This document shows, piece by piece, positions 30,740 to 39,537 of a stretch of DNA of 64,000 nt. Position numbers and translations under genes: made by a program. Source of the stretch: Paenibacillus donghaensis (GTDB taxonomy: Bacteria > Bacillota > Bacilli > Paenibacillales > Paenibacillaceae); the NCBI RefSeq assembly GCF_002192415.1, contig NZ_CP021780.1, forward strand, positions 6,324,001 through 6,388,000, given 5' to 3'. Every line of letters begins with the position of its first letter. The first letter of the stretch is position 1. The notes below the pieces were generated by a model. That model saw only the letters and a program-made list of their open reading frames with translations. It was not told the DNA's origin and did not search any database.

Positions 30740-33191
30740 ATGTGCTCTCCTTAACTTTATAGATATAAAACTGATCTACTTGCTCGTAATATACTTTTTT
30801 TAGCACATCATATTGATCCAAATTAGAAGATGATAAAATATACCTTATACCAGTAGTAGGTAAATCTGATATGTCCAATTTGACTGTGAATCTATCTGGA
30901 TAATCTAAAATGAATTCTGTTTTTTGTTGCGTAAGCGAAACAATCACATGTGCATACCGATTATAAACGTTATTAAATTCACCCTCTTCATCTAATTTTC
31001 TCCACATCTTTAAATCAGGATAAAACTGTACACTATTAAATGATTTCACACCTAATGCAATTAAAAGTTGTCCATTAACAATACTATCAGTTGCGACCCA
31101 TTTTTGATCTGGATCAGCTTCGTTGACACTTTCAATAGCTTGAGTGATTTTCTTATTATAGATAGAATCCGTACCCCTCGCTATAGGATTAATAGTTAAT
31201 CCGGATACAAATATTGTTAGAAGCATACTTATTAGAAATACCTTTCTATATCCCTTTAACAAAAAGAAATGAATCAGAGTATAGTAGAGTAATGTTGCAA
31301 TAGTGAATGCACCTAGATAATTATGCATTTCACTACTATAAACAGAATAAAGGTACACGAAGAAGGTTAGTATACAAAACAACAGACTTTGGATTAAGGA
31401 GAATGGTTTTAATCTAAACACTTCTCCTACAAACCAAATAGAAATATATACTGCTGTGATACCAAAAGAAATTCCAGCTAACCTGGCTTCAGGAACAAAA
31501 GAAAACAAAGTTATTTTAGCAATAAAATAGGGATAATCAACAAAAAGCCATGAAATTTGAAATATTAAATAAAGAAATAAAGCCAAAAACATCTTTTTGT
31601 TTTTTACTATCTTGTTAATAAAAATAAAACTTATCATTATCAAGGGCACAAAGTTGAAAAGTGAACTTACTGCGCTATTATTCGAAAAAGTAGTATCTTT
31701 AAAAGGTAATAACCAATTTATTAAATACAATTGTAGATCTGAAAAGGAATAGTCACCACCGTTGATCATTCTTTTTCCAGGATAGATCGTGTTTAACACT
31801 AGCTTAATATCAGACATACTATTATTGAGAAAAGAAAATACAGTAAAAAAGAATAATAATATATATACAATTATAAAATAAAGTTCAATCTTTTTTATGC
31901 TCAGTGTTTTAAAATTATCAGATATTAAGACTCCTAAAAATATCAGTATTAAAAACATTAATGGAACTTGAACAGCAGGGTATAACGTATATACAAAACC
32001 AATTAAACTAAGCGTCGCAGCCCCCCAAAGAAAAATTTTAGTTCTTATATTATCAGATTTAAAATAATATATTGCGCAAGTAACTATTGCTTGAGAATAA
32101 ATTATTAATTCTACTACCCCAGCTCCAGTAGTGTACCACCACTGTATCGGCGGAGAGAAAGCTATCCATAAACTACCTAATATTGATAATATTTTATTTT
32201 CTCTAGTTAAAAACATTGATATTTCAAAAGATAGCAGTAGTAACAATATCATTTTCGAAAACCAATACCAAGATAATCCATAATCCGCATTAAAAATCAA
32301 GAAACCCCAATAAAATGGTTTTCCCAGAGTTTCTATGGTAAATGTAGGTGTGTTAGCAAGTAACATATTTTGACCATCTGAACGTACTAACTCGTTATGA
32401 TATTGATTAAAACTCGCATTATTTACTTGAGATAACATATATGGTACTTGAACTAGCCATTCATCACTACGTATTGATCTTTCGGTTCCTATAAGTGTAG
32501 TTTGTTTACTTGTATCAATTTTTTGTGTGATATATTTATCCCACATTCCTATAGATGAGCCATGAAGCTTGAATAAAACTAAAATCACGAATATTATACC
32601 GCTCAGTTGATATCTATATTTGATTATCAAGTCAATTTTTTTATAAATTAAATAAGATAAAATCATTAATATACATAATAACAAAGTGTTTAACAATAAT
32701 TGTTTAGTATTCCAAATAAAATTTTCATGAGGGTTTAAAGTGAATTTATTCAACCCTACCTTTTCGTTGTTCAGATTAGTTATATCTACCCTAAAGCTGG
32801 TAATTTTCAGTTCATCACCAAGATCTATACTGTATTTATGTTTACCTTGTTTAGTTTGTAATACTTTCGAATTAGCTTCTGAATACGAAGTGTCCTCTCC
32901 TACTGTATAAAATACTTGTAACAAAGAATTGCTATTTTCATAAGAAGCCTCAATTTCAATACTCTTAATAATCCTAATTGTGGGATGGAAATCTATCCAA
33001 GGGTCGTTAGTAGTTGAGAGAAAAGAACCATCAACTACCTCAAGGTCCTTTATTGTACCTTCATTAACTGAAAGAACTTCAGATGTGAGACTTCTGTCTG
33101 CAGTAAAATAACTGAAATTAAAAAAAAGTAACTGAAGGATGTAAATCACAAATATTAACACCAAAAGGCTTATAACCTTCTTTCTCGACAC
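30732..33191 (-). CDS. large polytopic GT-C-type glycosyltransferase (GacL-like role) with N-terminal external module
   Basis: The 819-residue membrane protein has one helix (about 6-26), a soluble segment (about 30-165), then roughly a dozen helices and a short C-terminal soluble domain. Topology and the preserved segment GTERSIRSDEWLVQVPYMLS resemble GT-C enzymes that use polyprenyl-phosphate sugars outside the cell. Residues 50-165 show the recurrent pattern of this locus: DGSFLSTTNDPWIDF, LLQVFYTVGEDTSYSEANS, FRVDITN. It is encoded with a polyprenyl-phosphate-sugar synthase, DUF2304 protein and EamA protein, so it probably adds side-chain sugars after export. No catalytic residues were assigned. 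Confidence 0.72.
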   Translation of the reverse strand: MSRKKVISLLVLIFVIYILQLLFFNFSYFTADRSLTSEVLSVNEGTIKDLEVVDGSFLSTTNDPWIDFHPTIRIIKSIEIEASYENSNSLLQVFYTVGEDTSYSEANSKVLQTKQGKHKYSIDLGDELKITSFRVDITNLNNEKVGLNKFTLNPHENFIWNTKQLLLNTLLLCILMILSYLIYKKIDLIIKYRYQLSGIIFVILVLFKLHGSSIGMWDKYITQKIDTSKQTTLIGTERSIRSDEWLVQVPYMLSQVNNASFNQYHNELVRSDGQNMLLANTPTFTIETLGKPFYWGFLIFNADYGLSWYWFSKMILLLLLSFEISMFLTRENKILSILGSLWIAFSPPIQWWYTTGAGVVELIIYSQAIVTCAIYYFKSDNIRTKIFLWGAATLSLIGFVYTLYPAVQVPLMFLILIFLGVLISDNFKTLSIKKIELYFIIVYILLFFFTVFSFLNNSMSDIKLVLNTIYPGKRMINGGDYSFSDLQLYLINWLLPFKDTTFSNNSAVSSLFNFVPLIMISFIFINKIVKNKKMFLALFLYLIFQISWLFVDYPYFIAKITLFSFVPEARLAGISFGITAVYISIWFVGEVFRLKPFSLIQSLLFCILTFFVYLYSVYSSEMHNYLGAFTIATLLYYTLIHFFLLKGYRKVFLISMLLTIFVSGLTINPIARGTDSIYNKKITQAIESVNEADPDQKWVATDSIVNGQLLIALGVKSFNSVQFYPDLKMWRKLDEEGEFNNVYNRYAHVIVSLTQQKTEFILDYPDRFTVKLDISDLPTTGIRYILSSSNLDQYDVLKKVYYEQVDQFYIYKVKESTYE

Positions 33192-33306
33192 TTTGCACCA
33201 CCTTTATTATAGATATTAAAATAATGATTTTCGGAAATTCATATCGTGAAGGAAGTCTCCAGACGAACACACAGACGCTTAATAATGTATCACTTGTATT
33301 TCATAG

Positions 33307-34040
33307 TTTAACCCATAAAATCTGCGACTTTTTCTTGAATTTCAGCTAACGTGTGGTAAAATAATTTGTTGATAACATCCGACTTCAATACTAAATTGGA
33401 GGCTGTATGGAGGCAAAAAAGCAAACTCCCAGCGTCCATTCATATCTGATAGAAAAGGCTTGATTAGCTCACAATTTTTCGGTTTGGGAACTACGCTACA
33501 ACTTTTTTAAGAAATATGAGAAACGTCTCTGCTAAACTGAACATCTTCCTTCCATACGATATCTCTGGTGATGTGATCGACTGTATTCTAGTAAGTGTAT
33601 AGGTCAGCTTCGCGAATCGAAGGTCCAACCGGTGTAACAGCTTCGCCATGCCCGGGAGGGTATAACTAATTTCAGATTCTCACTCCACATACTCGACTGC
33701 CAGACGGAGTGTCCTGTTATATCTGGCAGTAATTCCAACTGGTAAGGAAGGTTTGGTTGATGACATTTTTAGTTGCTCTTGCTGGGCTGGGCACAACTGC
33801 TCCGACGCATCTATAGAAAACTTCATCACCAACCCCCCAGACCTTTTTTCTCATACGAGCGAATGTAGGTTTTAATCGTTGTCTCTGTTCTGAGGGTAAT
33901 ATCTGGAATTTTCTTCACATTCATCCCTTTGACCCGATGCAGAACAATGGTTTGTTAGCGTTCATACATTTGTCTATCTTATTCCTGCTTCATTAGTTTT
34001 TTGATTTTTCTTGGTCTGCTTTCTTAAACTCCATTGTCAT
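33307..34040 (-). pseudogene. decayed IS630-family transposase
   Basis: Fragments of one transposase read on the minus strand in several frames. The N terminus begins near 34040 (MTMEFKKADQEKSK, then MYER and IVLHRVKGMNVKKI). It continues as helix-turn-helix text TLRTETTIKTYIRSYEKKGL (about 33850-33920). Central pieces resemble RLAVEYVE and AKLLHRLDLRF (about 33590-33700). The C terminus is LPPYSLQ, then after a frame change SDVINKLFYHTLAEIQ and EKVADFMG-stop at 33307. Stops, frameshifts and a missing DDE core make it inactive. About 730 bp remain of an expected 1 kb or more. It lies between two glycan genes of the AT-rich block. Confidence 0.75.
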
Positions 34041-34403
34041 TATCTTCACGTTAATTTTTCTATTAACTCCGACATGGTGAGCATGAAATCATTCCCAACC
34101 CCAAGAAAACTCTGGTTTAACGTGTATAGATGTATTGCCTTTGCTTAATTTCGCTTCTCAAACTAAATCTTGAGATTTCTAAATCACCCTTCACTAAAAT
34201 GTAGGGATTCATCTAAGCTACTGAAAGTCATCCCTTACACTGAAGTGCATTGAAATACCCCCTTGCTCAAGTAAGATCAAGTTCGTGATTGAGATTCACT
34301 CTTCGATGAATACATCGTCGTGGGCCCCCCACACTTATGTATCTGCTAATCCTGAAGGGATTTACTGGTTGAAAGCCAGTGAGTTTAGCCAGGATTTTAT
34401 TAT
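34041..34403. other. non-coding remnant, nothing recognised
   Basis: I see no open frame, RNA or clear repeat here. Together with the transposase remains it forms a gap of about 1.2 kb between the GT-C gene and the two-domain glycosyltransferase. It may be further decayed insertion-sequence DNA. Confidence 0.5.
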
Positions 34404-36677
34404 CTAAATTTTTGTTATATAACCAGTATCTAGAGATAAATTGGGGTTATAATAGACATCACTATTTAGTATTGCTCCCCATTTATTCTTAAGATACTCC
34501 GCCTCTTTGTTTAATCTATCAACTTTTGTACTTGTATTATCATACCCTCTGGACTTTGATTCATGATGTATCAGTTTTACGTAAGGTAGCCAAACATTTA
34601 AATAACCTTTATCTCTAAACAATAGACAAAGATCAACATCATTGTAAGCTACGGTTAAGTTCTCATCAAAACCGCCAACCTCTTCAAATATTTTTCTCTC
34701 TACCATTAAGCACGCCGCAGTCACTGCTGACACGTTTTTCACAGAAATTAGCGCGCCAAAATATCCCGGATCATCTATTGGACGATAATGATGACCGTCA
34801 CCAGCAGCTCTTTGTGCACCTAATCCTAATGTTAGTCCTGAATGTTGTACAGTGTTATCTGGATATTTTAAATAAGCACCTACAGCGCCTACCTTCTCTC
34901 TCATCGCGGAACCTACCATATCGCTTAGCCAATTCTCTTCTATGACCTGAATATCGTTGTTAAGAAAGAGAATTAATTCGCCTACTGCATGTTTGACTGC
35001 TGCATTGTTAAGTGCTGAGAAATTAAATGAAGAATTAATAGTGATTAATTTAAATCTATCATTTAATTCATCTTTCCACTCATCAAATAGATCAAATGTA
35101 TCCTGTTCTTCACTACCATTATCAACAACAATAATTTCATAATTACTATACTTAGTGATTTCAGTTAATGAACTCAAGCAACTGGATAAAAGTTTATGAT
35201 TATCTTTTGTTGGAATTATTATACTAACCATAGGATTACTCTCAACATTATAATGAACTCTATAAAAATTTGAGTAACCATCAAGTTCTTCAACCCAACC
35301 ATTTATATTTCTTCTTTTCATAGCATCTTGCACTGCAGTAAGACCAGCGAAATGAGTATAATTTTTTGCGCCCGAACCCGATGCAGTTGATTCTGGTATA
35401 GTTCTCCAATGATAAAGTATTTTAGGAATGTGATATATATGAGACGTTTGTTCAGTTATTCTTAAAGCTAAGTCAAAATCCTGACTACCCTCAACTCCCT
35501 TACGAAACGAGCCTACATGTTCAACTAATGATCTTCTATACACCCCTAAATGACATGTATACATATGAGTTAGTAGTAAATCAGGGGACCAGTCGGGTTT
35601 AAAGAACGGAGAATGCCTAATACCATCCATTCCAATTTTATCTTCATCACTATAAATCATATCAGCTTCAGGATATTCATTGATTAGTTTAACTACCTCA
35701 TACAGTGCATCTAAAGTAAGTTCATCATCATGATCTAATAAAGCAATGTACTCACCCTCAGCAACTTCAAGAGATGAATTTGAGGTTTCAGAAATATGAC
35801 CATTTTTCTTTCTGAATACAACTTTTATTCTTTTATCAATGTCCATGTATTCATTAAGTACTCTCTGAATATGTCCCTTGGTAGATGCATCATCCGAGAT
35901 ACATAATTCCCAGTTTGTGTACAATTGATTTCTAACTGATTCAATACATTTCCTCAACCATTCCTCTTCTACATTATAAACAGGAAGGATTACAGATATT
36001 AAAGGCTTGTACACAAACGCCGCAGCTTTTAAAGAAATAATATTTTGTTCATCTTTTGATAAAGTATTTTTCTCAAGCCATAATGAATAATCATCTACCA
36101 CATTGCCATTGCTAATTCCACTTACCTGTTTTGCTTTATACCATAGACCTTTAATTCCTTGACTTTTTAATACCACCAAACTTTTGTTCACGACAACTTT
36201 AAAAGTATTGTAATTTGCGCCTCGTTGCTTGAAGAAATTAGCAAGACCATTCAATAGAATTTTAAATTTAGTTGTTTTCTTAAACTTCATATTTTTAAGT
36301 ACAAACTTATTTTTCTTATCACCTGGATCAAGACGTAAATTAACTGCATCCTCAGGGATATAAAATGTCATATTGTAATTTACCGTTCCTTTAGGAATGG
36401 AAGAAAAAATTATACTATTATTTTCAGAAAACCCCAACCCATTATCCCAGTATAATTTTAAAGGAATATATTCTTCCGACTCAGAATACCAACTTATTTT
36501 ATTCCAACCATTAAATATCTTTCCTTCTAATAGAAATGCAGGATCTGTGCCTGTAGATATAAACTCCCCTTTTAAAAGTGTCAGATCAGATATAATTTTC
36601 AATTCAATATCTGTGCTTAAAGATAAAACACCCGCTGTGAATGACTTGATTTTGCCCCAAATCTTTTTGATTGCCAA
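34404..36677 (-). CDS. two-domain family 2 glycosyltransferase with N-terminal module
   Basis: This 757-residue cytoplasmic protein has an N-terminal module (about 20-135), then two GT2 catalytic domains. Domain 1 (about 220-470) has PLISVILPVYNVEEEWL, CISDDAST, ALLDHDDELT and SEDKIG-like metal and acceptor motifs. Domain 2 (about 480-740) has MVSIIIPTKDNHKLL, VVDNGSEEQ, NFSALNNAAV, LFLNNDIQV and YNDVDLCLLFRDKGY. Such double enzymes polymerise repeat units in ABC-exported glycans. The module shows GEFISTGTDPAFL, LKLYWDNGLGFSENNS and LRLDPGD, shared with three neighbours. The start is TTG 36677 with GGGGAG upstream. It is the fourth gene of the exporter operon. Confidence 0.85.
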   Translation of the reverse strand: MAIKKIWGKIKSFTAGVLSLSTDIELKIISDLTLLKGEFISTGTDPAFLLEGKIFNGWNKISWYSESEEYIPLKLYWDNGLGFSENNSIIFSSIPKGTVNYNMTFYIPEDAVNLRLDPGDKKNKFVLKNMKFKKTTKFKILLNGLANFFKQRGANYNTFKVVVNKSLVVLKSQGIKGLWYKAKQVSGISNGNVVDDYSLWLEKNTLSKDEQNIISLKAAAFVYKPLISVILPVYNVEEEWLRKCIESVRNQLYTNWELCISDDASTKGHIQRVLNEYMDIDKRIKVVFRKKNGHISETSNSSLEVAEGEYIALLDHDDELTLDALYEVVKLINEYPEADMIYSDEDKIGMDGIRHSPFFKPDWSPDLLLTHMYTCHLGVYRRSLVEHVGSFRKGVEGSQDFDLALRITEQTSHIYHIPKILYHWRTIPESTASGSGAKNYTHFAGLTAVQDAMKRRNINGWVEELDGYSNFYRVHYNVESNPMVSIIIPTKDNHKLLSSCLSSLTEITKYSNYEIIVVDNGSEEQDTFDLFDEWKDELNDRFKLITINSSFNFSALNNAAVKHAVGELILFLNNDIQVIEENWLSDMVGSAMREKVGAVGAYLKYPDNTVQHSGLTLGLGAQRAAGDGHHYRPIDDPGYFGALISVKNVSAVTAACLMVERKIFEEVGGFDENLTVAYNDVDLCLLFRDKGYLNVWLPYVKLIHHESKSRGYDNTSTKVDRLNKEAEYLKNKWGAILNSDVYYNPNLSLDTGYITKI

Positions 36678-36709
36678 CCCAAACCCTCTCCCCTTCTTAC
36701 TCTAAAATG

Positions 36710-38317
36710 TTATTTATTAATGAGCGACTTTAAACGTTTAACAAGCTTCCAAGACCTTGAGGAATATATCCCTGATAATTCGGCAGTTAATTCCGTTTGT
36801 TTTAGAGCTAATAAGCGTTGCTCTTCTTCTTTTTTAGCAATTTCTGTTTTTAAATCCTTATTAGTGTCTTCCAAGATTTTTATGAATCGTTCCTTTTCAG
36901 TAATTTCATTTTCTTTATTATTAATCTGACCAGTTAGGCTTTTATTTTTCAATAGAGAGTCACTTACCTGCTCTTCCAAACTATTATTGATCACATTTTT
37001 CAATTTCAAATCCGTCAAATATTCATCAGCGACATTTTGTAAGGTCTTTAATTCACTCACCAAAGTTGAGGTTTTAACTGGCATACATTGAAATTCCAAA
37101 TATTCTATTTTTCTACTCTTATCTAAGCTAAATTCAATAAACGGATCGTCGTTCTCAAATACAAATGTTTCATTGCGCAAGTCCAATACGTAGTTCCCTT
37201 TCATTTTAATATCACAAAATTCATTATTTATTTTCACTTTTTTTATTTCAAATATTCCTGAGAACATGGAAGGATCTATTCTCAATGACTTAACTTCATT
37301 AAATTCTGACAAATTAAAATAAAAGGAACCTTCATTTCTATTTTCCAAGTGATAGGCCAAACTTTGTTCTTCACTAAAGCCAATTCCCGTATTAACGTAT
37401 AATTGTAATTTATCTTTCTCTTTCTCTTTCTCTTTCGCAATATCAATTTTAAACTGCTGCAAATCATTTTTAAACTCAGAAAGCTTCTTTTCAGTTGATT
37501 CTTTAATAAAAAATGCTCGTAGTTCAAAAAAACTGTTTTCTAACTCTTGTAGCTTTGCAAGTTCTTTTAAAGGGACTTGTTTGTTCTCCCCAATTGAAAT
37601 TTTATTTACAGTCATTGACTTAGATCCTATAACTATCTTTCTATATGACTGATCTGAGTAATCGCAATTAAAAATATGTTCATTATAGAATTGATCAACT
37701 TTCTCTCTGTACATTATTAATTCAGGGTTTTGGGCAGCGAAAAAATGCATACTCATAATTTTTTCCCATATATCAACATTACCATGTGAAATAATATTAA
37801 AATTGTTATCACTATGCTCTAGATACTGTACGAGTTCGCTTAGTATAGGCAATCCATTTTCCGCGTGCTCTTCTAACCAAATAAAATTCTCTTTAAACAT
37901 GCTTGCATAAAGTGTATTCAATCTATTTTCAGACTCTTTTACTTCCTCTGAGTAAAAAGGGGCTGTTATCACAAAAAAGTGAGCGCTCACCCTACTTAAT
38001 TCATCGATAAATTTATTTCTTTTTTCAGGAGGGATATGTTCATACACATCAAGTGCTACAACAATGTCATAAGCGTTATCTTCAAAGGTCATCTGAGTAG
38101 CGTCACCAAGAATATATTTCGGATTAGTCTCTAACTCCTTAGGAAGTTGTATATCTAAATAAGTAATTTTATCTATTGGAAGAAATCTCTCTAAATTCTG
38201 ATGTTCATTTGCTCCAACCTCTAAAATCCTATATCTTTCATTTCCATTTCGCAAACCGTCAATAATCTTTTTCACATTATTATATCTTTGAAATTGATCA
38301 AAAGGTATTTGATTCAC
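36710..38317 (-). CDS. SAM methyltransferase with coiled coils and inserted module; candidate chain terminator
   Basis: The 535-residue protein begins with a class I methyltransferase (about 1-190): SAM motif RILEVGANE, acidic YLDIQ, GDATQMTFEDNAYDIVVALDVYEHI. A charged coiled coil follows (about 250-290), then a module (about 290-415) with LQLYVNTGIGFSEEQS, SLRIDPSMF and ENDDPFIEF, then a second long coiled coil (about 415-515). This recalls WbdD-type terminators, which cap a glycan by methylation and measure its length with a coiled coil, beside a Wzt with a C-terminal glycan-binding domain. The GTG at 38317 overlaps the Wzt stop by 4 bp; ATG 38332 is an alternative without a binding site. 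Confidence 0.75.
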   Translation of the reverse strand: MNQIPFDQFQRYNNVKKIIDGLRNGNERYRILEVGANEHQNLERFLPIDKITYLDIQLPKELETNPKYILGDATQMTFEDNAYDIVVALDVYEHIPPEKRNKFIDELSRVSAHFFVITAPFYSEEVKESENRLNTLYASMFKENFIWLEEHAENGLPILSELVQYLEHSDNNFNIISHGNVDIWEKIMSMHFFAAQNPELIMYREKVDQFYNEHIFNCDYSDQSYRKIVIGSKSMTVNKISIGENKQVPLKELAKLQELENSFFELRAFFIKESTEKKLSEFKNDLQQFKIDIAKEKEKEKDKLQLYVNTGIGFSEEQSLAYHLENRNEGSFYFNLSEFNEVKSLRIDPSMFSGIFEIKKVKINNEFCDIKMKGNYVLDLRNETFVFENDDPFIEFSLDKSRKIEYLEFQCMPVKTSTLVSELKTLQNVADEYLTDLKLKNVINNSLEEQVSDSLLKNKSLTGQINNKENEITEKERFIKILEDTNKDLKTEIAKKEEEQRLLALKQTELTAELSGIYSSRSWKLVKRLKSLINK

Positions 38318-39525
38318 TTCACCACTTCCCATCTATGCTTCATATATACGATGCCTTCTGAAAAGTACTTGTTAGACACGCTGAATCCGAGTATATCTTG
38401 TTTATAGTCTAGACAAACCAAGCCCTCATTGTTAAAGATGCCTACATCGACAGAGAAACTCCCACCAAGTAAAGGAAGTTCAGAAATGACATAATTAATG
38501 CTGTGCCTTCCTATGTCAGTGGGAATACTTACTTTTTCTAAGTGAGTATTTGGTCCGAATATATATTCTCTTTTGGGAGTGTATATAGCTACACCTAAAA
38601 GCAAATCCTCAATTGAATTGGCATATACTTCATAATCAATTCTGATTTCCAACTTTTCAAATGTTTTAAAGCTGTCTTTATTTATCGCAACTTTAGTAAC
38701 TAAGGCCAAAACATCAGGATTTGTAGGCAATTGAAAATCATTTAATTCTTCACTACTAATACTAATCGTCCTTACTTCCGACCCCGAATCCGGTCCGTTT
38801 TTCATAAAATCCTCATACAAATCCACTATTTCACTGGATTCACCTAAAGCTTTCAATATACCTTGATTCAACCAAGCTGCCTTGTTACAAAATCGTTTTA
38901 CTTGCTCGGGAGCATGCGATACAAATAGAATTGTTGTTCCCTGTGCTTTTAATTCCTTCATTTTCTCAATACACTTGGTCTGAAACCTGATATCACCTAC
39001 AGCCAGTGCTTCATCAACAATTAAAATATCCGGTTCGACATTAATAGAAACTGCAAATGCAAGTCTGGCGAACATTCCACTGGAATAAACTTTAACCGGT
39101 TGTTCTATAAAGCTTCCGATATCAGCAAATTCTATTATATTATTTATTCTCTCCTCCATTTCCTCTCTATTGTATCCCATCATAAGGCCATTGAGGTATA
39201 TGTTAGCACGCCCTGTGTACTCAGGATTAAATCCCGCACCCAGCTCCAAAATAGCAGAGATCTTACCGTTCACTACTATGTCACCATTGGTTGGGGTCAG
39301 CACACCTGTGATCATTTTTAAAAGAGTTGATTTACCCGATCCGTTAGTACCCAATATCCCTATAGCATCACCCTTGTTTATTGAAAATGTAACATTATCT
39401 AAAGCTTTAAACTCTTCATGATAGTTCCTTTTGCTAAAAGAGACTGACTCTTTAAAACGGTCCATTGGCTTTTCGTATAACTTATACATTTTTGTTACAT
39501 TACGGATATCAATAATTTTTTCCAT
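38314..39525 (-). CDS. polysaccharide ABC exporter ATPase with C-terminal Wzt-type domain
   Basis: The 403-residue protein is a TagH/Wzt-type ATPase: GTNGSGKSTLLKM (Walker A), signature VYSSGMFARLAFA, Walker B ILIVDEALAVGD and LFVSHAPEQV. The C-terminal domain (about 245-403) has the Wzt_C pattern (KVAINKDSFKTFEKLEIRIDYEV; SVDVGIFNNEG) that recognises the capped end of the glycan in characterised systems. The second in-frame start, ATG 39525, is chosen, with GGGAG 8 nt before it and overlapping the permease stop region. It works with the permease encoded just upstream. Confidence 0.93.
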   Translation of the reverse strand: MEKIIDIRNVTKMYKLYEKPMDRFKESVSFSKRNYHEEFKALDNVTFSINKGDAIGILGTNGSGKSTLLKMITGVLTPTNGDIVVNGKISAILELGAGFNPEYTGRANIYLNGLMMGYNREEMEERINNIIEFADIGSFIEQPVKVYSSGMFARLAFAVSINVEPDILIVDEALAVGDIRFQTKCIEKMKELKAQGTTILFVSHAPEQVKRFCNKAAWLNQGILKALGESSEIVDLYEDFMKNGPDSGSEVRTISISSEELNDFQLPTNPDVLALVTKVAINKDSFKTFEKLEIRIDYEVYANSIEDLLLGVAIYTPKREYIFGPNTHLEKVSIPTDIGRHSINYVISELPLLGGSFSVDVGIFNNEGLVCLDYKQDILGFSVSNKYFSEGIVYMKHRWEVVK

Positions 39526-39537
39526 TTTCCACACTCC

